Of a stretch of DNA of 64,000 nucleotides, positions 10,511 to 22,493 are shown piece after piece; position 1 is the first letter of the stretch, and every line of letters begins with the position of its first letter. The DNA comes from Dendrophyllia cribrosa (taxonomy: Eukaryota > Cnidaria > Anthozoa > Scleractinia > Dendrophylliidae). A program made the translations under genes and the position numbers. The DNA lies in the NCBI GenBank assembly GCA_024195265.1, contig JAJLRJ010000008.1, positions 24,221,932 through 24,285,931 of the forward strand. The letters run 5' to 3'. The notes under the pieces are model-generated. The model saw nothing but the letters and a program-made list of their open reading frames with translations. It had not been told where the DNA came from and did not search any database.

Positions 10511-11280
10511 TTCCTCGCGAAGCGAGGTTTATAAATTTGTCGCGCGTGGGAATCGCGCGTGGATCGCTGTAGGGCGATGGAATCTCGGGTTGATTTTATT
10601 GCTGACGTCGATGCCTATAAAAGGAATCTCGACCGCTGGCCGAATGTTGCACTTTCATGTTTATTCATGAAGAGCTGATGTGTTTATTCATCGTCTGTAA
10701 AAAAAAATTGTTTTTGTCGGTTAAACACGACCAGCGATAGAACACTGGATAGTGAACTTGGCCCCTTTAATACCATAACATTTTTATCTGGGTACCCTTT
10801 CAGCTTTCACGCTGTATGCATGGTGTCAACATGTAATTTATCTTTCAAGTATGTTCAAAACTACAGATCACACAGGTGGAAACTATCTCACAAATATTCA
10901 ACTCTTACATAATGTTAGCATCATTTGTGAATGACCAATGAGTGAAATATACATTGCATATCTTGAGTTAACGGCATTCCTTGTAAAATAGTTCAATAAG
11001 AAATAATATTGAAATGGTTTAGTAAGGAGGATTTTTGTTTATAATTTGGATAAAAACATTTTATTAATATAATATTAGGAAAAAAGCATTTTTCTGTTAG
11101 CAGTTACCAGCTAATGTGTAGCAGCTATATAGGTAAACATGCACATGATAACATTATTAAGAAACACTTGCTCTCTTCTAAACGTTTTTGACGTTAATAG
11201 GTTTGCTGGAATTTATAAACACAAACCTTATCTTTGTTTGGATAGGCCTCGCTGGGTTTCGAAGTTGAAATCTTGGCAAG
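10511..11280. other. Non-coding stretch with a possible promoter
   Basis: No gene is recognised. A CRE-like TGACGTC at 10603-10609 lies 6 bp before TATAAAAG at 10616-10623, after GC-rich CGCGCG clusters. This combination could be a Pol II core promoter, but no convincing open frame follows, so it may be chance or part of an unlisted element. Confidence 0.3.
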
Positions 11281-11566
11281 GTAGTGAAAAGTTAACCTTT
11301 TAACTCCCAAAGTGAAAATTCAAAAACAATCCTAAATTTTATCTTGTAAAATATTGAAAAGCAAATGGTACCATGGAAAAGTGCTGTCATGAAGAAGGTT
11401 TCATTTGAATGGTCACACTATGGTAGTGAAAAGTTAACCTTTTAACTCCCATAGTGAAAATTCAAAAACAATCCCAAATTTTATCTTGTAAAATATTGAA
11501 AAGCAAATGGTACCATGGAAAAGTGCTGTCAAGAAGGTTTCATTTGAATGGTCACACTATAGCCCC
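11281..11566. repeat. Tandem pair of ~140-bp repeat units
   Basis: Two head-to-tail units (11281-11420, 11421-11566) each contain AAGTTAACCTTTTAACTCCC, TTGTAAAATATTGAAAAGCA and GTTTCATTTGAATGGTCACA. A relative lies at 37340-37545. In both places a fragment resembling CTCCATAAGTGACTCTGGGA occurs downstream (here 11970-11990). The family has TTTAACTCCC-type ends, so it is probably a TIR element. Confidence 0.7.
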
Positions 11567-11917
11567 CTTATAGACTATAATGGGCTATATGGGGATGCTC
11601 CGCCCGAAAGAGGTACCTTTTTGAGGCTGGAGGTATATGAAAGGGTAGGGATTTCACGATGTATAGGAAAGGGTAGGGAAAACACGAGTTGAAGTATATG
11701 AAAGGGGATAGGGATTTCACGAAGTATAGGAAAGGTGGGGAAAACTGTCATTTAAGTATTATAAAAAGGGCCTTTCAAAATATATCAAAGAGACGCACGT
11801 AAAGGCTATATGAAAGGAGAACCATTTTCAATGAGAGGGATATGAAAGGGGTACCTTTTCTGTCAAAAACGGTATATGAAAGGCTAAGGGTTTGAACCTT
11901 GGGCGGAGCATACCTGT
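11567..11917. mobile_element. Insertion with GCTCCGCCC inverted ends
   Basis: Interrupts the repeat above. It has GGATGCTCCGCCC near the left and GGGCGGAGCATACC at the right. The interior repeats GTATATGAAAGGG and GGGATTTCACGA in irregular ~25-55 bp units. No coding capacity. Confidence 0.6.
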
Positions 11918-12481
11918 ACAAAACTTTGTTGAGTACCTTCCCCCAAAAGGTAGAAAAAACTCTACAGGTCTCCATAACTGACAATGGGAGTGAAAAGGAA
12001 AGTTCCGGAGTCTTCACTTCATCCATATCAAAGAATCAAAGTGTCCTTTGGGCTATCTCCTGTAAGTTTTCCCCATCGTGCAATGATGCCATTATGTGTG
12101 GAAATTGTTTCTGATGTGGCAATAGGGCTTTCAGTTTAGGATGCGTGGTGCATTGAGTTTTTAGTGATTTCATATGAAAGAAAAACGCAAATATCATAAA
12201 ATTAGTAGATGTTTAATTTATTTTAATTCAGTGGTTTGAAACCAGGAATCCCAGTCACTCGCTGGTTTTTCTCCGGTTACTCCAGTTTTCCCCCCTCCTT
12301 CAAAAACTCATTAATAATTCATAAGCACATGAGCCTATCAGAGACGTCAAATTGATGACGTGCATGAACCTTAAAACCTGGTAATCCATGGTCTTTCTGA
12401 AAAGCCCGGAGAGTGATTTGATTTCAGTCCCTGGGGAAAGTGGGGTTGAATGTGCAAACAATGCAATTATCGCTAAAGTTT

Positions 12482-12913
12482 TAAGTAATGATCCGCATAA
12501 GAAGGAAAGTGCTGAATGGCAATGCACGATGAAATGTCAACTTTTTTCATTGTTACAACTAGTGATCTCATTGGCTTAGACTCAAAAACTGCTAAAAAGT
12601 TAAGGTTCAAGGTGCATTTTGTCGTAATTTGAGACCCAATCGCACAACATGCAATTTTTAAAAGATATTGCATTTGTGGAACTTCATCAAATAAGCAAAA
12701 TTATTAGCTATTGTCTTCTGCTATTCTGATTGGTTAAGCACGAACATTTCCTAAAATTTATTTGACGCAAATGGATTTTCTTTATTTTTATACTGAAATA
12801 TAATTATGAACCATCAGCCCCTTCTCTATCCTTCAAATCAAAGATATTCTATGTGGGAAAGAGCCAATGCCGCAGGACAATGAAGTTTACAGTAGTTCTT
12901 ATGTGGAGCATTA
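12482..12913. repeat. ~430-bp dispersed repeat, unit 1
   Basis: Runs from TTAAGTAATGATCCGCATAA to the start of the next unit; includes CAACTAGTGATCTCATTGG and ATTTTTATACTGAAATATAA. A tandem second unit follows at 12914-13372 and an inverted third copy lies at 20602-21030. No open frame is conserved among the three. Confidence 0.8.
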
Positions 12914-13372
12914 CTTAAGTAATGATCCGTATAAGAAGGATAGCGCTGAACGGCAATGCACGATGGAATGTCAACTTTTTTCATTGTTACAACTAGTGAT
13001 CTCATTGGCCTAGACTCAAAACCTGCTAAAACGTTAAGGTTCAAGGTGCATTTTGTCTATTTGTTTTAAGGTTTCAAGTAATTTGAGACCCAATCGCACA
13101 ACATGCAAGTTTTAAACGATTGTATTTGGGGAACTTCATCAAAGAAGCAAAATTATTAGCTATTGTCTTCTGCTATTCTGATTGGTTAAGCACGAACATT
13201 TCCTAAAATTTAATTGACGCAAATGGATTTTCTTTATTTTTATACTGAAATATAATTATGAACCATCAGCCCCTCCTCTATTCTAGAAACGAGAGATATT
13301 CTATGTGGGTTAGAACCAATGCCACAGAACAATGAAGTTCACTTTAGTCCTTATGTGCAGCATTACTTAATG
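12914..13372. repeat. ~430-bp dispersed repeat, unit 2
   Basis: Head-to-tail with unit 1 and very similar, with a short extra segment near 13052-13080. Its end (GTGCAGCATTACTTAATG) matches the unit boundary at 12905-12920, so this is a true tandem pair. Confidence 0.8.
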
Positions 13373-14190
13373 AGAATGATTTTTTAAAATGACCACCGTG
13401 ATTTTTATAGAAAGATCACACGTAATCTTTGTATAAAGAATACTAATATGGTTAGTAATGGTGACTTTAATATTTTTGCTCAGTACTGTTTTACAAAATC
13501 TAGTCTTTTTGCCATTCTATTTGGAATCATCTCAATATTAAAACTAAACAACCAACAGTTAACAAGTAAACCGTTATTTCAATGCACCAGCGCTCTCGTG
13601 TAAATTGCCAGGTAAGCGAGTGGTTTGCAGATGCAAGCTGCTTATTTGTACTCGTTCTCTACCACTGAAAAAAAATTGTCAGACGTTTTATCTACCGTAC
13701 CTGTCAACTTTGATATAGCATTTTTCAGTAGATTATTTTGTCCTCAGAACTTAAAAATTCCAAAACTTTCGACAGGAGCCGGGAAGCAATGGTCGCTTCG
13801 TTGAAGACATAGCACATGCGTTGTATGCTAATCAGCCTACTTGTTTTTCTTGTATGCTAATTTCCTCTTTACACAAAAGCGCAATTGTTTTAATTCCGAA
13901 GGGACACGCTTTTGAAAGAATGTTTTTGAAGCCGTTCAAAAAACTCGCAGTACGTGTATTATCAGGTGTAAAGACTCTCGGCTTCTCCTCGAGTTTTTAA
14001 ACCTGATAATACACTACTGCTGGTTTTTTAAACAGTACATAAAAACCAACATTTCCAAATTCCAATGCGATCCGGAAACAGTGGAAGTAAGAATCATCTC
14101 GTGGATTTCACTGAAATTCATATTTATTTGTTTATTATTTATTTATTTATAAAGAGTGTCGAATATCAAATTCAAGAAAAATCCTGGGTT
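13373..14190. other. Non-coding stretch, no feature recognised
   Basis: AT-rich DNA without a supported gene. A short inverted pair around GTGTATTATCAGGT (13953-14015) could fold into a small hairpin. No family recognised. Confidence 0.5.
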
Positions 14191-14299
14191 GAATTCAATA
14201 AAACTTTTACAAGTGTAATTTGCAAGTGTAGCGATTGTTTCAGAGGTTGAAAACAATAGCTACACTTGTAAATTGCACTTGTAAAAGTTTTATTGAATT
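14191..14299. mobile_element. 109-bp foldback element
   Basis: Arms of about 45 bp (TTCAATAAAACTTTTACAAG and its complement) are inverted around a short centre. The unit could be read entirely as a hairpin. Probably a tiny MITE; no flanking duplication was confirmed. Confidence 0.7.
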
Positions 14300-15108
14300 G
14301 ATCCCTGAATTTCATTTTATAAAATATTGAAAAAGTGGGCTTGTTTGGCCAGCCGAAAAAAAGCACACCAACTTAAATCTATGTTGTATCAGTCTCTGCT
14401 TCTACAGTATATCTTTAAAGGAAGTGTCCGGAAAAGGGGAAGTGCGCAAATGAAATAGCTTGCACTTCCGGTCAATGGTGTTCTATCACCGTTTGCAACC
14501 CTTTCTTATATTGGGAACATCGCATAATAATCACAAGTCAGTGTTACAGCAAATGCGCGGATGTGTAAAGGTGTGTCCGTGACGTAGTTTAGACGTCCGG
14601 TCAGCGATGTCCCATCCCCGTTCGCAACCATTTTTGGAACATTTTGGTAGCGTTGTCGAAGGGTTTGTACGCCCAGCGCACCATTTCGAAAGTGGAAAAG
14701 TCCCAAGGGATGATGTTACCCTGTCACAGGCTGGGCTGGCAAAAAAAAAAATGATAAAATAAAACGACTACCACAAACAACTTTTTTCAATTCTGCCAAC
14801 ATCTTATTTTATTACACAAGACTAAATATTCCACTAAAGATTAACTGTATATTCTGCACTATAATATTATAAAGAAGCGACCCGTTGTAAAAGTCGTAAA
14901 ATGGCAAACTCGTCCAATAACCTGCATGGGCTGATCTGACTACGTAAAAACGTGTTGGTGTCTCGCAAAGTCAACTTTTTTCCGTAGTCAGATCAGTATT
15001 GTTTGTTCGTTCATGTTTTGGCTGATTAGGTCACTTGCAGATCCTACGTATACCGTTAGCAGCATTGTCGTTTGCGGTCCTTTGCAGATTTTATTTTTAT
15101 TTTAACGT

Positions 15109-15206
15109 CGTCTCCAGGGCCTTCTCCTCTTTTCAAATTCAAAATGGCGGCTTTGTCCAAATTCAAAATGGCGGCTTTGAAAAGAAAAGAAGGCCCTGGG
15201 GACGAG
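15109..15206. mobile_element. Foldback element, CGTCYCCAGGGCC ends
   Basis: CGTCTCCAGGGCCTTCT at the left pairs with AGAAGGCCCTGGGGACG at the right. The interior has a direct repeat of AAATTCAAAATGGCGGCTTT. The next element, 15230-15340, has related GTCCCCAGAGC ends. Confidence 0.75.
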
Positions 15207-15229
15207 GTTGGTAAAATAGGTGAGATTCA

Positions 15230-15340
15230 ATTCTCGTCCCCAGAGCTGCTTGGCCCTCTTAACCGCCTGAGCCTGAGTACGAGGCCCTCGTACTCAGGCT
15301 CCGGCGGTTGAGAGGGCCAAATGGCTCTTGGGACGAGAAT
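15230..15340. mobile_element. Foldback element, ATTCTCGTCCC ends
   Basis: ATTCTCGTCCCCAGAGC.. and ..GGACGAGAAT bracket a near-perfect palindrome containing CCTGAGTACGAGG and its complement. A lone ATTCTCGTCCCCAGAG tip also occurs near 30470. Confidence 0.8.
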
Positions 15341-15836
15341 GAGTAGATTTACGTTTTTGACGGCAGTATGTCTTGATTTAACTTGGTTTATCAAATTTTG
15401 GAAACGGCTTTTTAAATCAGCCAGAGAAAACGAAATTTGAACGTTTTGGTGCAATTAAAATTAATTAAATTTCGTTTCAGCTTTCACATTTTTTGCCTAA
15501 GGTTATTTTTCCGGTTATTGATAACAGCGGTAAAGGCTTATTTTATTCTGTTATTTGAATCAGAAGATTTGGTGCAAGAAATAATGCAGACTACAGACTT
15601 CTAATTCTAAAACTTAATGGGTGAATCCTAATCTCCTAACTGGAGCCCTAAATCGTAACTATCACCCTTACTTAAAACCTAACTTTCTAACTCCTCTACC
15701 CTGACACTATAAATCCTGTACCCTATCCCTAATCCAAACTGCTGCCTAATTCCTATCGGCCTGCAGTCTGCGTTTGTCTAGCACCAAGTCCCAAGTGAAT
15801 TGGATCATTGCCAATTGAATAAATTTTAATTTCTTA

Positions 15837-15956
15837 GGCCCGGTTCAAACGTCGAACTTCACATGTGCCGAACCTAATGCAAATGAGCAATATCCATTGT
15901 TCTTGCTCATTTGCATTAGGTTCGGCACATGTGAAGTTCGACGTTTGAACCGGGCC
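15837..15956. mobile_element. Harbinger-like 120-bp MITE
   Basis: Nearly the whole element is a hairpin: two ~54-bp arms beginning GGCCCGGTTCAAACGTCGAA, with about 12 bp between. It is flanked by TTA at 15834-15836 and 15957-15959. A 3-bp TTA target duplication and GG(C/G)CC ends are hallmarks of the PIF/Harbinger superfamily. No coding capacity, so it would depend on a transposase elsewhere. Confidence 0.85.
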
Positions 15957-15959
15957 TTA

Positions 15960-17770
15960 GCATTTTAGTTACTTGGAACAGCTAGAAATCTTCCTGCATT
16001 AGCAGGTTATTGCTTTGTTAGATTACATATGTTAAAATCAGCTTCGATTACAAGCAACTTAATCAGGAAGAAAACCGATGTTCCAAGTCTAGCCGAAAAT
16101 CAGTAAGCTACTAAATTTTTATAATTGTGTCATTTAACCTTCAAAAAGTAAACAAATTGCAACTAGTACAAAACATTTAGAAGGCGAAGAAACTGTATAC
16201 AGTTTCATATGTTGTTCACAGTTCTGTGTTTATCTTTATCCAGTCAGTGAAACAATTCAAAAGAAATCGATCATAGTGTACAAAATCAAAATCAAAAAAC
16301 GAAGCCGGGGACAACATACTGCCGTTCAACAACACTTGTGTGAAGTTATGATCATTATTATTATTATTATTATTATTATCTGAATAACACTAAATACATA
16401 TAGCGATACAAGTCGTCCATTAAAGCCGCGTTCACACAAACAAACTTCAGTTGGCAATATCGTGTTGGCAAACTTTAGAATGTTGCCAATCTCGCTTTTT
16501 TACACGACAAACTACCAAAGTTCTTACTGTCATTCTCAAGCCGGGACGCCAAATCTCGAGATGTGTTTGCGGGTTTTGATTCTTTCACACGTCAAATGCA
16601 TGTGAGTTTGCCAACACAAAAACGTTGGCCAAAAAGTTGGCGAAAACGGATACTTGTTGTAATTGTTGCCAACAGTTCGCCAACAGTGTGCCAACAGTGT
16701 GCCAACAGTGTGCTTACTGAAGGAGGGGAAAAAGGAGGTAAAGGAAGACTTTGTCCTCGTGCCGCGCGCGCGCGCATTAAATTGCAACAGTTACGCAGTT
16801 TACATCACACCAGGAAATTTCTCGTAGTGATGCATGATAATGATGCCTTGAAACCTTAAAAAGCATTGAATTGTTAGCTGCATCTTCTTAATCTCAGGGG
16901 TAAATAACTGACGCGAGTGGAATTTAGGATGATGAAAAACGCAAGTCAAGTCAGTGACATTTTCCAAGAGAAAACCAAAGAGCGAAGTTGTGCCAATTCT
17001 TTGTAACGTTTTTAAGGCATCACCATAACATTCAGTTTCTCCAGTAGTAACAGCTTAAATTGTTTTCTTTTTAAGTGTCACGTTGAAATGCAAGCCTCTA
17101 GGTAATATTTTTTTAAGTCATCCCTAACATCAAAAATGACCTTAAAACACTGCAGTTGCTTAACACCTGAAAACAATGATATTCTTGGATGACTTGTTTA
17201 TATCATTCCCGTATGATGCAAGTTTCTCAATATCCGTTTCGAAAGTTAAATAATTTTATAAAATAGCTGTCCGCTACGAAAACCTTTTTTCGGAATCGCG
17301 AATCTAACGAAGGGAGAAAAATGAACTAGTTCTTTACCAATCTTATTTCTTCTTGCTCTTTTCTTTCTTAAAATTGAAAATGACTAAATATTAAACTAAT
17401 TATTTATTGTGGAAGCCTGTATAAGTGACCACTGTCTTGTATTACCGACAGACCAAGGAAATAATCCAATTGGATCACAAATGTTTTACTTATAATTTAT
17501 TTTATGCATAATCAATTTATGCAAAACTTATAACTGATGCATGCAAGTTCAGCCAATGCAAATAATGAATTAGATTCAGCAAAGTTGAAACCTGTTGATA
17601 TACGGTCACCGCGACGCGACTGACGTTTGCCAAACTAATGTACGCCTATCACAAAGCAAGGTGAACGGAATACTATCTCAAGGAGTTATCAGGAGGTCTG
17701 GGAATTATGAATGGTTATGAGGCGAGGAAGTTATAAATCACGCAAAATTAATTGAAAGGGATGATACTAC
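15960..17770. other. Non-coding stretch with simple repeats
   Basis: Contains an (ATT)n microsatellite at 16352-16379, a TTGGCAA/GTTGGC-rich segment at 16440-16720 with three direct CCAACAGTGTG units, and a short (GC)n run near 16760. The open frames here overlap each other on both strands and lack any known domain, so no gene is called. Confidence 0.55.
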
Positions 17771-18040
17771 AACCGTGGTCAAAATGTTTAGGGACACTCC
17801 ACCCTTTTGAAACCACTTTGTAAACGACTTAAAACTCGCCGATAAGAAAAGTGAAAATGAAACAACTTAAATCTTTATTCCCCCGATCCCCCAAAAAAGG
17901 TTGAAGTCTGTCAACTGTAGTACATGTTGAAAGTGTTTTTTATTCCTGTGTCTCAACCTTGTACAGGGGGGAGGGGGTAAGGATTTTCTTCAGATTTGAA
18001 TGGAAATATGCCAAATATCCCATATGTATTGACCACGGTT
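17771..18040. mobile_element. 270-bp MITE with AACCGTGGTCAA ends
   Basis: AACCGTGGTCAA at the left is mirrored by TTGACCACGGTT at the right. The interior is non-coding. No flanking duplication is evident. Confidence 0.6.
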
Positions 18041-19034
18041 TTAGCTCAAACTAAGTCTTTTTTGATATCTCAATACCGTGCATAGTCCACACGGTCAATG
18101 ACAAAATTATATTCCAGTTAGATCATTGAAAGGCTGCCAGTGCAAAACGTTCCTACCTTTAAGGTTAAAGATACATGGCCATAGTACAGCTAGGAACCTT
18201 TTTCACACAGTCCTTCAACTAAAGTGTTGGAGATCTCCCTTGGGCTATATCCCTTTACCTTATTATGACCTCATGAGCAACAAAAAATATGAATTACATT
18301 ATGGTGTCATGTTCATGTACCGTTCTTTGCATGGTGGTAGTAGGGGTTATGGAGATGGGGTGGGATGATTGAAGGGGTAGGCGAGGGGCGGAGTAGATGA
18401 GGGTTCGGGTTTGGTTGGGGGTGGCTGCAGTTAAGGGTGGAGGCAACGTGGGGTTGGAAAACACCTCCTTGATACTTCCATGAGAGAGAAGTCAATACAC
18501 TCTCATTCTAATCAATTGTCTAATTGTCTCGTAAATTTCTATTCAGGCTGAACCGTGCGTGCAAAATAATAAACAAATATTTTAATGGAACTTATTGTAC
18601 ATGACTCCAAGGATGTGTTCAAGACAAAGAAAAATTAGCTAGGAGATCTGTCATAATCCCAGACAGAAGTGGCCACTCACAAAGGAGAAAGCTAGCGAAA
18701 AAATACAAATCTTTGTGTTAATTTGAAATGTCACGTTGAAATAGACAGGCCAACTAATCAAAGATTGAAACTTCCTTTCAACTTTCTTAAACTAAAACAT
18801 GTGATGTCTACATCTGCTTTGTCAGGATAAATGTTCGCGCACTAATGAAATCAGTTTGTGAAATATGAACGAAATATGAAGTGTGTAAACGAAATTTAAA
18901 ATCGGCGAAAAAACATTTTAAAATATATATCACAAGCTTCGTTTCTATAATTGTAAACGAAATGCAGATTATATTTAAATAACCCTTATCCGATAGAAAC
19001 CTTATATATTTTAATAAATACATCTTCACAACCC
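18041..19034. other. Non-coding stretch
   Basis: A 60-80 codon open frame at 18126-18368 and its G-rich tail have no recognised domain. GGGGTGGGATG-like purine-rich sequence at 18330-18460 is low-complexity. Nothing else recognised. Confidence 0.5.
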
Positions 19035-19173
19035 TATTGGTGGTTTGCACGTGGGCCATGTTGGGGGGTAAGACCAATGACATTATTATCCTTTGGGAAT
19101 AAAATTCTATTTTTATGCGAACTAATTTTATTGTTTTTGACCCCCAACACGGCCGACGTGCAAACCACCAATA
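19035..19173. mobile_element. Foldback MITE, TATTGGTGGTTTGCACGT ends
   Basis: TATTGGTGGTTTGCACGTGG at the left is mirrored by GACGTGCAAACCACCAATA at the right, with CCATGTTGGGGG paired to CCCCCAACACGG. The central ~60 bp is AT-rich and non-coding. Confidence 0.8.
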
Positions 19174-19216
19174 TACAGCTTTGGTCCATTGAGTGTTCCA
19201 GTCTTTGAACGTTTAC

Positions 19217-19600
19217 AAAGGAGCTTTGTCACCACCGTGAGTGTTAAAAAGCCAAAAGTCATATTTATATCAGTGGAAACACAACTATAATGGTCCCGTT
19301 TTGTTTACAATTATTCTACTAGTGCTCTAAGAGTAAAAATAAGTGTCTTACGCTGCAGATGGCCAGGATGGAAATGGATTGCAACTTGAAATCAGAAAGC
19401 TCTTAAGAGCCATCTCGTGAATACGAAATAACGTAAGGTTAAGTCCAATTAATTAATTAATTAATTAATTTAATTTGATATCTTTCTCTTAGCCCTTGGA
19501 CAGCTACGGGGTCGCCCTCTCTTAGTGTTCAAAAAGCATTTCGTGTATTTAAGACAGTTTTGACCCAAAATAGTCCTAATCCCCATGACACAGCTCCTTT
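19217..19600. mobile_element. AAAGGRG..TGTCA family MITE, copy 1
   Basis: Starts AAAGGAGCTTTGTCACC and ends ATGACACAGCTCCTTT. Contains GATGGCCAGGATGGAAATGG, as do copies at 28157-28545 and 35232-35624. An (ATTA)n tract at 19443-19470 lies within. No protein-coding frame. Confidence 0.75.
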
Positions 19601-19650
19601 GAGCATGTTGCAAAATGTGTTAATGTCTCGGCTGCGGTTTAATAAGTCAC

Positions 19651-19821
19651 CTTGAAGCTTGAGTGGACGTCTTGTTATTTTGAAGTCCGACAGCCTGGTT
19701 CTCTGACTCCACTCTTGAAGCACAGCAAGCTAAATTACGATGGCGACGTCCACGATTATCCCTGGGAAACGACAGGGTTTGTCCTTTGCAATCTGAATGA
19801 AATTTTCTAGGCGGAGTGATC
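19651..19821 (-). CDS. Candidate exon E2 of repeated two-exon module, unit 1
   Basis: An open minus-strand segment bounded by AG acceptor (TTTAAG, right side) and GT donor (CAAG|GTGACT, left side). It encodes LACCASRVESENQAVGLQ, which aligns with LVCCESRVESENQSAGFK in the exon at 23303-23489. No family is recognised. Conservation of protein-like sequence and splice sites among the units is the only support. The frame fits the preceding exon at 20191-20301 (AG|G codon split). No signal peptide or membrane segment is apparent. It could instead be a piece of an unlisted repeat. Confidence 0.35.
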
Positions 19822-20190
19822 CTTAAAGGAAACAAATGAAATACAAGTAACGTAAAATTAGTATGCGATCGTTGGAATTACAATCACTTATTCGTTTTGC
19901 AGGCAGATCAGTTTGTTTTTTTAAGACTACACACCATCAGAACCAGGCTTTTTCACGTTTGGCACTCGTGGGTGTGAAAGGGGTAAAGGGGGACCTCCTA
20001 TAATGCATACTTTTCTTTCTGACATTTCCTAAATAATTGAATTTAGCCTATGTGATCTCAAATTTTTACGATGTTCCTTATTCTCATCGCTGGTCTCATC
20101 GACACCTGACACCTGACCTGACTAACCATTAGTGAGGAAAATTGGATGTTGATCATTTGTGGAATCAAGAAGAGAGAAGTGATTGCTTAC

Positions 20191-20301
20191 CTCTTGAAGT
20201 ATAAACCTAAAGCAAGGGGTTTCTGTACTTGGAGACTTGTTGGATGCGGTCGTGGTGGTAGATCTTCAATTATCAGAGTCAGGTGAGAATAGCTTGATCT
20301 T
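20191..20301 (-). CDS. Candidate exon E1 of repeated module, unit 1
   Basis: A 111-nt minus-strand segment with a good acceptor (CTTTTTCTCTTACAG) and donor (AAGAG|GTAAGC). It encodes RSSYSHLTLIIEDL.. and ends LALGLYFKR. The counterpart at 21882-21983 encodes RSYYSITLYF.. and ends LAMGVYFKR. Function unknown. The two copies differ at many positions but both stay open, which suggests coding constraint. Confidence 0.35.
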
Positions 20302-20601
20302 CTGTAAGAGAAAAAGTAAAGTAAATCAGTACACGTGCTGAAAGATTCACAATACTGACTATACTGGAACACAGCTGCTATTTTCTGACGCATGACAAAT
20401 AAAGACTAAGACTATAATCAACTACTTCCCCCTTCCTATGGGTGCGGTGCATCGAGTCCATAAGATGCCCTCCGCTATTTTTACAGCATTTCCTTCAGAT
20501 TCAATACTATTCTTTTTTCTACACCTTAGTATGAGAAAAAATCGACCCTGTAAGTAAAAGGGTTCAGCCGATGTTACAAAATGTGTTAATGTATCTGCAG
20601 T

Positions 20602-21030
20602 TTAAGTAATGCTCCACATAAGAACTGCGGTAAACTTCTGTTCTGCGGCATTGGCTCTTTCTCACATAGAATGTCTGATTTCAAGAATAGGGGAGGAGCT
20701 GATGGTTTATAATTATCTTTCAGTATATAAATAAAGAAAATCCATTTGCGTCAAATATGTTAGGAAATGTTTGTGCTTAACCAATCAGAAAAGGAGAAGA
20801 CAATAGTTAATAATTTTGTTTTGTTGATGAAAATTGCATGTTGTGCTATTCGGTCTTAAAATACATGAAACCTTAAAAAAATCAAACAAAATGCACCTTG
20901 AACCCTAACTTTTTAGCGGTCTTTGAGTCCAGGCCAATGGATCACTAGTTGTAACAATGAAAACAGTTGACATTCCATCGTGCATTGCCGTTAGCCCTTG
21001 CCTTCTTATGCGGATCATTTTTTTTTTAAT
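20602..21030. repeat. ~430-bp dispersed repeat, inverted copy 3
   Basis: Reverse complement of the 12482-13372 units, sharing CCATTTGCGTCAAAT and CACTAGTTGTAACAATGAAA. It lies between unit 1 and unit 2 of the exon module, immediately before the unit 2 E2 exon. Confidence 0.8.
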
Positions 21031-21037
21031 GAGTCAC

Positions 21038-21188
21038 CTTGAAGCTTTAGTGAACGTTACGGCGTTATCAGTGTTTTTAATTCCGGCATCTTGGTTCTCT
21101 GATTCCACTCTTAATTAACAGCAATCTAAAGTACGACGGCGACATGCGTCAAACATGATCCCTAAGTAACTTTCTGGGCGAAGTGATC
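21038..21188 (-). pseudogene. Damaged E2 exon, unit 2
   Basis: The same exon as 19651-19821 and 23303-23489, with a 36-nt internal loss relative to 23303-23489 and a TAA stop where the others have the residue after CC. RVESENQDAGIKN is still readable. The splice-site-like ends remain. Either the gene bypasses it or this unit is dead. Confidence 0.45.
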
Positions 21189-21204
21189 CTAAAGGAAAAC
21201 AAAT

Positions 21205-21336
21205 CATACCTCACGGGGTGAAATTATAATAACAATCAGCATAGAAAATTGCACGAAGAACAAGTCCAAAGTTTTTGTTGCTTTTCGCGTGATTTTCAAT
21301 ACTTATTGTTATTATAATTTCAACCCGTGAGGTATG
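21205..21336. mobile_element. Foldback MITE, CATACCTCACGGG ends
   Basis: CATACCTCACGGGGTGAAAT plus TATAATAACAAT at the left is mirrored by ATTGTTATTATAATTTC and CCCGTGAGGTATG at the right. About 65 bp of spacer. It sits just upstream of the damaged E2 exon. Confidence 0.8.
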
Positions 21337-21881
21337 TTTGAGCCTTTGACGTCACTTTCTCCCATTCGCAACCGAGCCTTGGAACAAGGTTGATTAATGG
21401 TGGCCGTAAATTCTCGGAAATAAATGTTAAAATAAAATGACTTCTGATGTTCGCAATGAATTGAAATTTGGCAAGATGAGTAAGAAAGTCTAATTGTACA
21501 CGAAAATGTAAAAAAAATCAAAATCAAAAGTTTGATCACAGGGGCACTTTTAAGACTGCAGACTCATCAGAACCAGGCTCCACAAGCTGTCACGCAGGCT
21601 CTACCCTTCATCTCTGTGGTCTTTAGTCGTTTTCGTAAAGTATATTTTTCCTGGCTGCTCTTAAAGGGGGATTTTCTTATTATTGCATACTCTCCTTTCT
21701 GGTAGTTTCTATTGAAAAGAATTTGGCACCATGTGACCTCCCATTTTTACGATTTTTCTTATTCTCATCGCTGGTCTCATCGACACCCGCTGACACCTGA
21801 CACCTTACATGACCAATCATTAGTAAGGACAATTGGATGTTGAACATATGTGGAATCAAGAAGAGAAACGTGGTTGCTTAC

Positions 21882-21983
21882 CTCTTGAAGTAGACACCCA
21901 TAGCAAGGGGAATCTGCACTTGATGGATGCTGAAATGGATGAAGATGTTGAAGAAATACAGAGTAATAGAGTAATAGCTTCTT
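21882..21983 (-). CDS. Candidate exon E1 of repeated module, unit 2
   Basis: A 102-nt minus-strand segment with acceptor (CTTACAG) and donor (AAGAG|GTAAGC) in register with the 20191-20301 exon. Encodes RSYYSITLYF through LAMGVYFKR. Flanking intron sequence is also duplicated (21721-21880 resembles 20041-20190), so whole intron-exon blocks were copied. Function not recognised. Confidence 0.35.
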
Positions 21984-22161
21984 CTGTAAGAGGGAAAATA
22001 AAACAAAATCAGCTTTCGTGCTTATAGATCCACAGTGTTGACTTATACTGCTACACAGCTGCTATTTCTAACGCATGATGAGACTAGGAGTATAGCTAGG
22101 AGTATATCATCGTTTTGAACTTTTTCAAATGACTCTGGTCCACCATCAACTCGTATAAAAG

Positions 22162-22262
22162 GAGCGTTCCATATTCACGAGTTGGCGACACTTTAGTAGA
22201 GATGGGCAAGCCCCATTAATAATCAAAGACTCCTATGAATCAGCTCGTGGATATTGAACGCT
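22162..22262. mobile_element. Small inverted-repeat element
   Basis: GAGCGTTCCATATTCACGAG is mirrored by CTCGTGGATATTGAACGCTC about 60 bp on. Non-coding. Confidence 0.55.
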
Positions 22263-22493
22263 CGATATAAAATGGTTCTGTACACCTTCGGACCCTCTTA
22301 TCTCCTGGGCGTTTTGTCCACCTATCCCCCCCTCCCCCACTGCGTACAATTCCCCACCCTCCAACGCCATCCGATGGGTAACGCAGGTAATCATTGCATA
22401 TTGCGGGCTCAATGTTTACAGCGGATCAAATGATCGAGTGAAATTTCTACCCAAATACTAGAACTCGTTCAACGCTACCCGTATTCACGAGAT

